From assembly GCA_041690035.1 (NCBI GenBank), contig JBDNFC010000050.1:1-21752 (forward strand): a stretch of 21,752 nt of DNA, read 5' to 3'. This DNA is from CALSPH01 sp041690035. Lineage in GTDB: Bacteria > Bacteroidota > Bacteroidia > NS11-12g > UBA955. The notes beneath the pieces are model-generated. The model was not told where the DNA came from. It worked only from the letters and a program-made list of their open reading frames with translations, and ran no database searches. Made by a program: the position numbers and the translations under genes. Shown one piece after another: positions 16,656-21,752 of the stretch (position 1 is its first letter; each line of letters starts with the position of its first letter).

Positions 16656-17798
16656 ATGAATTATCAGTCATCAGAAAACGTAAACCTAATAAAGCAAACC
16701 ATTAAAGATTTTGCAGAAACAGAAATAAGACCACACTTGATGAAATGGGATGAATCTCAGGAATTTCCAGTAGAATTAATAAAAAAAATGGGGCAACAAG
16801 GTCTTTTGGGCATGTTAGTTCCAGAATCTTATGGTGGTTCTGGGCTGGGTTATTATGAATACATGGCTGGAATTATTGAGATTTCTAAAGTATGCGGCAG
16901 CATAGGGCTTTCTATGGCTGCGCATAATAGTTTATGTACTGGGCACATACTTCAATTTGGCAACGATGCTCAAAAGAATAAATGGTTGCCCAAATTAGCC
17001 TCAGGCGAATTTATAGGTGCTTGGGGTTTAACAGAAGCAAATACAGGCAGTGATGCTATGCGCATGAAATGCGTTGCCATTAAAGAGGGAGATAATTGGA
17101 TAATAAATGGTGCTAAAAACTGGATTACACATGGTATCTCTGGAGATATAGCGGTGGTATTAGCCAGAACAGGAGAGTTATTAGATTCTAATGGCATATC
17201 TGCTTTTGTTATAGAACGTGGCACAGCCGGATTTAAAGCAGGAAAAAAAGAAAATAAATTAGGAATGCGCGCCTCAGAAACGGCCGAAATGATATTTGAA
17301 GATTGTAAAATACCAGCAGAAAACATGCTAGGCAAAGAAGGAGAAGGTTTTAAACAAGCCATGAAAATACTTGATGGTGGCAGAATTTCTATTGCATCAC
17401 TTTCTTTAGGTATTGCTTATGGTGCTTATGAAGCAGCTTTAAAATATAGCCAACAAAGAGAGCAATTTGGACAAGCTATTGCAGAATTTCAGGCTATTGG
17501 GTTTAAATTGGCAGACATGAAAATGAAAATTGAAGCCGCAGAATTGCTAACCTTGCAGGCATGCGATTTAAAAATGAGAGGATTGCCAATGACCAAAGAA
17601 TCTGCTATGGCTAAATATTATGCTTCGGAAGTATGTGTGCAAATAGCTACAGATGCAGTACAAATTTTTGGTGGATACGGGTACACAAAAGATTTTCCTG
17701 TCGAAAAATTTTACCGTGATGCTAAACTTTGTACTATTGGTGAAGGAACCTCAGAAATTCAAAAATTAGTAATAGCAAGGGCTATTTTAAAAAATTAA
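16656..17798 (+). CDS. Acyl-CoA dehydrogenase
   Basis: The 380-residue FAD enzyme introduces a trans-2 double bond into an acyl-CoA and passes electrons to electron-transfer flavoprotein. The length and motifs match the short-chain acyl-CoA dehydrogenase branch. They are GAWGLTEANTGSDA (flavin and substrate contact), the C-terminal QIFGGYGYTKDFPVEKFYRDAKL, and IGEGTSEIQ with the catalytic base E363 in the position used by butyryl- and medium-chain enzymes. ATG start 23 bases after a -7-like box. Substrate chain length cannot be read safely; isovaleryl- or short-chain acyl-CoA are alternatives. Its last 17 bases overlap the end of the convergent acyl-CoA reductase gene. Confidence 0.95.
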   Translation: MNYQSSENVNLIKQTIKDFAETEIRPHLMKWDESQEFPVELIKKMGQQGLLGMLVPESYGGSGLGYYEYMAGIIEISKVCGSIGLSMAAHNSLCTGHILQFGNDAQKNKWLPKLASGEFIGAWGLTEANTGSDAMRMKCVAIKEGDNWIINGAKNWITHGISGDIAVVLARTGELLDSNGISAFVIERGTAGFKAGKKENKLGMRASETAEMIFEDCKIPAENMLGKEGEGFKQAMKILDGGRISIASLSLGIAYGAYEAALKYSQQREQFGQAIAEFQAIGFKLADMKMKIEAAELLTLQACDLKMRGLPMTKESAMAKYYASEVCVQIATDAVQIFGGYGYTKDFPVEKFYRDAKLCTIGEGTSEIQKLVIARAILKN

Positions 17799-18774
17799 TG
17801 GTGTCTAAATTATCTGCATAATCCCAAAGTTTAGGCTTTTGCGACATTCCAAATTTTACTAAACCATCATTGTTTCCAACAACGCACTGTATTTGATCAT
17901 TGCTGCTCAAATCATTTATCAATATTGACGCATCGTCATAATATTCATAAAATAACTGCCCAAGAGGTGCTTTATTAGATTTTGAAGCAAGAATGGTAAT
18001 AAAACCATTGTCTAAATGTTTGTCTAAATTCATCAACATCAAAGCTTTGTGATAAATATAGTTGTTATAAAATTTATGGTGATTTGTTAAATATTCAAAT
18101 TGATTAAACACATCTAAAAGTGCTACAAGATTAAACCCTGTAGGAATAAATAATTTACTAACGCTCCTGCAACCCAAACCAAAATAAGTAAAAATATCCT
18201 TGCCAAGAAGCTCCATTTCTAATTCTGTCATCTCGTTGCTTAGCAATGCAACAGAGCTTCTGTTTTTTCTTATTATTTTGGGTATATTTCTAAAATAATA
18301 TTCAAAATATCTAGCAGAATTGTTGCTCCCCGTGGCTATGATAGCGTCTAAGTGAGGCAATAAGGATTCACAAATTTCGATTTTTGCTTGTGTTTCTGGC
18401 ACTATTTGGTTTATCGTTTTTATTGCCCAAGTCATTAGTACCTCATCTGCCGAAGAAAGCTTGATAAAAACCTTGTGCCCACATACCACTGCGCAAATTA
18501 CATCGTGTAATGCAACCCAAGGAATATTTCCTGCCGCTATTATACCCACACTTTTAGTTGTTCTTTGCTTATCAAAATTATAGGCACTAAGCCATTTTTC
18601 TATAGCAGGTTTTTCTAGCATATTTTGCCATTGACTTGATGCATAGTCAATATTTTCGGGCGTAAACCAATTGTTCTTTGCATGCGCATTGGAATACACT
18701 TTTTCATTATTATTTTTTAGCTCGCCAAATGCTTCACCAAGCATACCCAACCATCGTATATTTTCAAAAATCAT
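17782..18774 (-). CDS. LuxC-family acyl-CoA reductase
   Basis: The 330-residue protein belongs to the LuxC/acyl-CoA reductase family (PF05893, aldehyde dehydrogenase superfamily), which reduces acyl-CoA to aldehyde with NADPH. The nucleotide-binding strand-turn is SVGIIAAGNIPWVALHD at about 75-91. IIATGSNNSARYFEYYF at 145-161 and the candidate catalytic cysteine C202 in YFGLGCRSVSKLFIP match the conserved GxGCRSVS block. It is slightly shorter than luminous-bacterial LuxC, as is usual for Bacteroidota members. No luxD, luxE or luciferase genes are nearby, so bioluminescence is not indicated; a role in lipid or aldehyde metabolism is inferred. ATG start, with a -7-like box about 30 bases upstream. 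Confidence 0.9.
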   Translation of the reverse strand: MIFENIRWLGMLGEAFGELKNNNEKVYSNAHAKNNWFTPENIDYASSQWQNMLEKPAIEKWLSAYNFDKQRTTKSVGIIAAGNIPWVALHDVICAVVCGHKVFIKLSSADEVLMTWAIKTINQIVPETQAKIEICESLLPHLDAIIATGSNNSARYFEYYFRNIPKIIRKNRSSVALLSNEMTELEMELLGKDIFTYFGLGCRSVSKLFIPTGFNLVALLDVFNQFEYLTNHHKFYNNYIYHKALMLMNLDKHLDNGFITILASKSNKAPLGQLFYEYYDDASILINDLSSNDQIQCVVGNNDGLVKFGMSQKPKLWDYADNLDTINFLK

Positions 18775-18803
18775 GTAAAATTAAGTCATTTGTAAACTAA
18801 TGG

Positions 18804-18811
18804 CAAAATTA
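18804..18811 (-). promoter_or_regulatory. Possible -7 box for the acyl-CoA reductase gene
   Basis: On the minus strand, TAATTTTG (18811-18804) matches TAnnTTTG and is 29 bases before the ATG at 18774. No matching -33 TTTG/TTG was found at the expected distance. Confidence 0.35.
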
Positions 18812-18970
18812 GGCTTTAATCTGTACATTAATTAATCCATAATAAAAAAAATACAGGAAAATTTGATTAGAAAACATAAATTTTAAAGGCTAAAAACCTC
18901 CAATAAAAAACTTTTGTCTAAAATTAACACATTTTTGATTCTTTAAAATGAGGCTGTCAAAAATAAAAAA

Positions 18971-19003
18971 TTTGGAAATGCCAAAAACATTATCATAAAT
19001 TTG
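18971..19003 (+). promoter_or_regulatory. Promoter of the surface-gene block
   Basis: TTTG at 18971-18974 (-33) is followed after 21 bases by TAAATTTG at 18996-19003, a perfect -7 box. A start site near 19010 would lie just before the ATG of the short leader ORF at 19028 and about 115 bases before the signal-peptide coding segment of the S74-like gene. No other promoter-like motif was found ahead of the following genes, so this may drive the whole plus-strand block to the window end. Confidence 0.6.
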
Positions 19004-19010
19004 TGATAAT
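18989..19010 (+). promoter_or_regulatory. Inverted repeat flanking the -7 box, operator-like
   Basis: Perfect 7-base arms ATTATCA (18989-18995) and TGATAAT (19004-19010) enclose exactly the 8-base -7 box at 18996-19003. A dimeric DNA-binding protein on this dyad would compete with RNA polymerase. No regulator gene lies beside it. Chance occurrence in AT-rich DNA cannot be excluded. Confidence 0.45.
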
Positions 19011-19027
19011 CAAACTAAAATAATTTT

Positions 19028-19099
<72 letters not shown>

Positions 19100-19123
19100 C
19101 CCTATTGCCAAAATAGGCATGGC

Positions 19124-19381
19124 GTGTTAAGTTTGTTTTTTATGTTTGCCATCATTTTAGATATAGAGGCACAAACTTGGACACCAGGTGCAGCTGGCGC
19201 ACCCGAAATAACCACACCAGGAAAAGTGGGTGTAGGCACCACAGTGCCCGAAGGCAAGATAGAAGCTAGCATCTGCATTGGTTACAGGACAAGAAATACC
19301 TGCACCGCCCGCGGGCACACAAATGGTGCGCACCCAACAATTGGCGGTAGTGCCATATTTAAGTGGGGGAAACTACAATAA
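19124..19381 (+). pseudogene. 5' part of a frameshifted S74-like fibre protein gene
   Basis: From GTG 19124 (or ATG 19142) the frame codes for a signal peptide (LSLFFMFAIILDIEA, cleavage before QTW). A mature start QTWTPGAAGAPEITT and a GKVGVGTTVPEGKIEA segment follow. The latter is the GNVGIGTTxPxxKLxV repeat motif of Bacteroidota tail-fibre-like secreted proteins. After about codon 48 the sense reading moves to another frame, while this one continues as meaningless sequence to a stop at 19379-19381. Removing one base near 19267 would join EA to ASALVTGQEIP in the following frame. Upstream, no reading connects the ATG at 19028 to this frame, so the N-terminus is either here or also disrupted. 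GC content is clearly above that of the genes downstream. Confidence 0.7.
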
Positions 19382-19916
19382 AATTTGTCAAGCAGGAGAC
19401 TTAGGACTTATTTTTACAGACGGAAAAGGTCAAGGTAGCGGAACAGGCGGTGATTTAGAGGGGCATAACACCAACGCAGGATTAGTTATTGCCCCATTTG
19501 CAGCCAACACAGCCCGCAGCGGAGGCATAAGAATAGCACACATTGGCGATATTGATTTAGCAGGTCAAGTAAAGGCTATAAAAGTAACGGTAAACACCAA
19601 ATGGTGGCCCGATTTTGTATTTGCACCCAATTATGCGCTAATGCCGCTAGACAGCGTGGGCATGTTTATAAAAACCAATGGCCACTTGCCTGGTTTTAAA
19701 ACCGACAGCATCCTAACAAATGAAGGCATAGATATAAGTGAAACCCAAGCCCTGCAACAACAAAAAATAGAAGAGCTAACTTTATATACCATCCAGCAAC
19801 AAAACTTGTTAAAAGCGCAAGCAGCTGCACTTGCCACCCAAGCTAACGCTATTGCAGCCCAAGCCAAAAAACAAGCAGAGTTAGAAACTTTAGTGCAACA
19901 ATTGTTGGCAAAATAA
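19278..19916 (+). CDS. S74/tail-fibre-like secreted protein, 3' part of the frameshifted gene
   Basis: Coding resumes here in the third frame; TTG 19278 is only the first possible start after a stop at 19260-19262, and the first ATG is at 19323. The 212 residues hold a Gly-rich beta region (YLSGGNYNKICQAGDLGLIF, GQGSGTGGDLEGHNTNAGLVIAPF). After that comes a block typical of the C-terminal part of Bacteroidota S74/intramolecular-chaperone-like fibre proteins: KWWPDFVFAPNYALMPLDSV, then FIKTNGHLPG and ILTNEGIDISE. The end is a coiled coil from about residue 155 (QQQKIEELTLYTIQQQ, then Ala/Gln heptads to QQLLAK). These proteins are thought to trimerise at the cell surface. Whether this fragment is translated depends on the frameshift being real. 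Hand counts give 30 of 60 G+C at 19501-19560 against 15 of 60 at 20581-20640. Confidence 0.75.
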   Translation: MVTGQEIPAPPAGTQMVRTQQLAVVPYLSGGNYNKICQAGDLGLIFTDGKGQGSGTGGDLEGHNTNAGLVIAPFAANTARSGGIRIAHIGDIDLAGQVKAIKVTVNTKWWPDFVFAPNYALMPLDSVGMFIKTNGHLPGFKTDSILTNEGIDISETQALQQQKIEELTLYTIQQQNLLKAQAAALATQANAIAAQAKKQAELETLVQQLLAK

Positions 19917-19927
19917 AAAGAAATATT

Positions 19928-20521
19928 ATGAAGAGCACATTAAACATATTTTTGATAATAATACTCTTTTTGGTTTCTATTTCAATGAATGCTTCAATTA
20001 AAATTGATAAACAAAGCATTTATTATACTTTTGGAATAAATGGCAGTATAAATAATCGGCCAACTCAAGTTAATGTAATTACTGGTGGGCACAATCCAAA
20101 TAGAATAAATGGTTTATTAACTTTGGGTAGTGGAATAAAATTAAATAAACACTTCTTCACCGAAATTAACTTATCCTTATTGTCTGCAAATATTAGCCTA
20201 GAGCCTAAATTACTTGTGGGATATAAGTTTAAAGTTTACAAGGGTTTTATATTATCCTTTGCCCCTTACATTTCGGCAGTTAGGGGACACATCTTATACG
20301 GTTCACAAAAAGAATGGCTTAAATCTGGAAGCAATAATTTAGGCATTTGTACAGCAATTAATTACCCACTTTCTCAAAAAGTCAGTATTCAAGGTCGACT
20401 AAATTTTCAATATCAAAAACAGCCCAACAGTATGAATAAGTTTAATTCTAGAACGCGCGAAATTTTTGAATTTTTTCCTGTTTTTCATATTAATTACAAA
20501 TTTTTAAACAATGCAAATTAA
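19928..20521 (+). CDS. Small secreted predicted outer-membrane beta-barrel protein
   Basis: I do not recognise this 197-residue protein beyond its architecture. The signal peptide covers about residues 1-22 (core IFLIIILFLVSISM, cleavage near MNA/S). The mature part is a series of short alternating strands with glycine and aromatic ends: YYTFGINGSI, LLTLGSGIKL, FFTEINLSLL, LLVGYKFKVY and VSIQGRLNFQYQ. The C-terminal strand FFPVFHINYKF is followed by only four residues, NNAN. This is the pattern of an 8-strand OmpA/OmpW-sized barrel. It begins 11 bases after the S74-like gene and its last 11 bases overlap the next gene, which has the same design. Co-expression with that gene is likely; function unknown. 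Confidence 0.65.
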   Translation: MKSTLNIFLIIILFLVSISMNASIKIDKQSIYYTFGINGSINNRPTQVNVITGGHNPNRINGLLTLGSGIKLNKHFFTEINLSLLSANISLEPKLLVGYKFKVYKGFILSFAPYISAVRGHILYGSQKEWLKSGSNNLGICTAINYPLSQKVSIQGRLNFQYQKQPNSMNKFNSRTREIFEFFPVFHINYKFLNNAN

Positions 20522-21137
20522 ATGCTTTATACTTTCATTTTTTATTTCATATGCTATTAGTGGCAAAACTAAAGATAGCACAAGTAATAATAAACTGTAT
20601 TTTATTGGTAATTTGAATGGAAATTTTGCTGGTGAAATTCTCCCAAAAAATATTCCGGAAGTCTACAGAAATTATTCTATTAGGAATATAGGTTTTAGAG
20701 GCGGAATAGGTTATACATCAAAAAGCTTTTTCGTGGAATATAACCTAAACTATTTAAATACGTTTTACAATGGATCTGTCTTTGGTCTAAAAACAAATTC
20801 TAATTTTTATGGAAATAGTTTTGGCATTGGATATGCTAAAAAGATTTTTTCAAATTCCAAATTAATGTTATTGCCTTTTGTAGAATTGATGGTTGAAGAC
20901 AACAGGATAAGAGATGGGTTTACACCTATTGTAAATTATTATTCATATAAAGTTAGCGGATATGCTATTGGTTCTAGCTTGATTTACGAACACAAGCTAT
21001 TTAATAAGTTTTTTGCTCAATTAAGAATAAACTTATCAGAAATCAAATGGACAAGCAACACTCTTCAATCTCCTAATTTGAATAGAACAACAACTAAATT
21101 AAATAACTTTATTATCCTAAAATACAATATATTATGA
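20511..21137 (+). CDS. Second small secreted predicted beta-barrel protein
   Basis: The 208-residue protein has a short signal peptide (about residues 1-17, core FILSFFISYAI, cleavage near AISG/K). As in its upstream neighbour, the rest alternates hydrophobic and polar residues with Gly and aromatics: LYFIGNLNGNF, FRGGIGYTSKSFFVEYNLNYL, NSFGIGYAKKIF, LMLLPFVELMV, YAIGSSLIYEH and FFAQLRINLSEI. The final strand is NFIILKYNIL. An outer-membrane barrel is inferred. The two proteins have similar sizes and layouts and could be distant paralogues, but I see no strong sequence identity by eye. The start overlaps the previous gene by 11 bases and the stop overlaps the next gene's start as ATGA, pointing to translational coupling of all three. 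Confidence 0.65.
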   Translation: MQIKCFILSFFISYAISGKTKDSTSNNKLYFIGNLNGNFAGEILPKNIPEVYRNYSIRNIGFRGGIGYTSKSFFVEYNLNYLNTFYNGSVFGLKTNSNFYGNSFGIGYAKKIFSNSKLMLLPFVELMVEDNRIRDGFTPIVNYYSYKVSGYAIGSSLIYEHKLFNKFFAQLRINLSEIKWTSNTLQSPNLNRTTTKLNNFIILKYNIL

Positions 21138-21752
21138 AATATCTAATTACTTTTTTTTTAACTTTAAACTTAGCCTATGCAGTTTGTGCTCAAAGCAATA
21201 CTGGTTTTGAAAATGTAAATTTTGGAAATCTTTGTAGAGGTATAGCAGGTGGGCAAGAAGCAAATCCATTTTTTAATGATAAAGTTGTAGATTGGAAATC
21301 TGCAAATGGTTCACCACAAATAAATTTTAGTGGGTGTGATCCTGGAGGAGAGCGTCACTTTGGAAACTACTCCGCATTCTTAAATGCTAGTAATGTGAAT
21401 AGAGAAGGGATTTTTCAAAACCTTAATTTTACCATGAGTCAGTCATATAACATTAGCATCTTTGTTTATGGATATAGCTCTTCCTCAAAGGTAGTTATTA
21501 AATTGGCTACTGGATTAATCAATCGTGACGATATAGGGGCTGCTTACGTCTTGCCTTCACCAACCAAAAGTCAATTAGTGATAGAGCAAAATCTAATTGG
21601 AGGATGGCAGGAAATTAAATTAAATGATTTTATTGCAGATGAAAATTATTCACAATTTTGGATTTATGCAGACGGAAATAGTATTGCTGTAGATGATGTT
21701 ATTATCGATGAATCTTGCTGTATTCCAAATAAAATTTATCAGAATGTATATG
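21134..21752 (+). CDS. Secreted beta-rich protein, possibly carbohydrate-binding-like, 3' truncated
   Basis: The ATG at 21134 overlaps the previous stop (ATGA) and the frame stays open to the window end, giving 206 residues. The signal peptide is about residues 1-19 (ITFFLTLNLAYAVCA, cleavage before QSN). The mature region has SNTGFENVNFGNLCRGI, Gly/Asn-rich loops (GCDPGGERHFGNYSAFLN) and strands FQNLNFTMSQSYNISIFVYGY. GGWQEIKLNDFIADENYSQFWIYADGNSIAVDDVIIDESC then closes the visible domain. GFExxxF at the start and an IAVDDVxI strand near the end are the usual outline of a jelly-roll (carbohydrate-binding-module-like) domain in Bacteroidota T9SS cargo. The last residues, CCIPNKIYQNVY, resemble the start of a further stalk-like domain, so the full protein probably continues well beyond the window and may carry a T9SS signal. 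Confidence 0.65.
   Translation, partial: MKYLITFFLTLNLAYAVCAQSNTGFENVNFGNLCRGIAGGQEANPFFNDKVVDWKSANGSPQINFSGCDPGGERHFGNYSAFLNASNVNREGIFQNLNFTMSQSYNISIFVYGYSSSSKVVIKLATGLINRDDIGAAYVLPSPTKSQLVIEQNLIGGWQEIKLNDFIADENYSQFWIYADGNSIAVDDVIIDESCCIPNKIYQNVY

Noticed and set aside
17782..18774. Bioluminescence (lux) system suggested by the LuxC-family gene
   Set aside because: There are no luxA, luxB, luxD or luxE genes in the window, and LuxC-type reductases are widespread in non-luminous Bacteroidota.

Overview
The window is AT-rich chromosomal DNA from a Bacteroidota (Bacteroidetes) bacterium. The evidence is two secreted proteins ending in the gliding-motility-associated/type IX secretion (T9SS) type B sorting domain, an ftsK-lolA gene pair, several TAnnTTTG-type promoter -7 boxes, and families typical of this phylum (DUF5723, the LuxC-like acyl-CoA reductase, an S74-like secreted fibre protein). 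A finer placement would be a guess.

Layout. (1) 1-3927, plus strand: the end of one T9SS cargo protein and a complete 1174-aa one, with a well-matched promoter between them. (2) 3996-8587, minus strand: ftsK (non-AUG start), lolA and a UMF1/Atg22-type MFS transporter, in that transcription order. (3) 8847-12476, minus strand: a tight run with gaps of 4 to 15 bases, coding for a DUF5723 outer-membrane protein, a free-methionine-(R)-sulfoxide reductase, the tRNA hydroxylase MiaE and tryptophanyl-tRNA synthetase. (4) 12523-16562, plus strand: an overlapping run of DUF423 membrane protein, SixA-like phosphatase, PriA and a membrane-anchored muramidase-like protein. It diverges from block 3 across a 46-bp gap with nested promoter motifs. 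(5) 16656-18774: an acyl-CoA dehydrogenase and a LuxC-type acyl-CoA reductase, converging and overlapping by 17 bp. (6) 18775-21752: an accessory region of secreted or surface genes, all on the plus strand. It opens with a promoter whose -7 box lies exactly between the arms of a perfect 7-bp inverted repeat. Then come a short ORF running into a (CA)15C microsatellite, a frameshifted S74-like fibre gene of distinctly higher GC, two small predicted beta-barrel proteins and a secreted beta-rich protein cut by the window end.

Blocks 2 to 5 are mostly housekeeping (chromosome segregation, lipoprotein transport, tRNA modification and charging, replication restart, cell-wall and acyl-CoA metabolism). 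The accessory block at 18775-21752 is the least explained part. Its promoter dyad, dinucleotide repeat and leader ORF look like a variable or regulated surface locus, although the frameshift also allows plain gene decay or an assembly error. No rRNA, tRNA, CRISPR array, transposase or convincing intrinsic terminator was seen.
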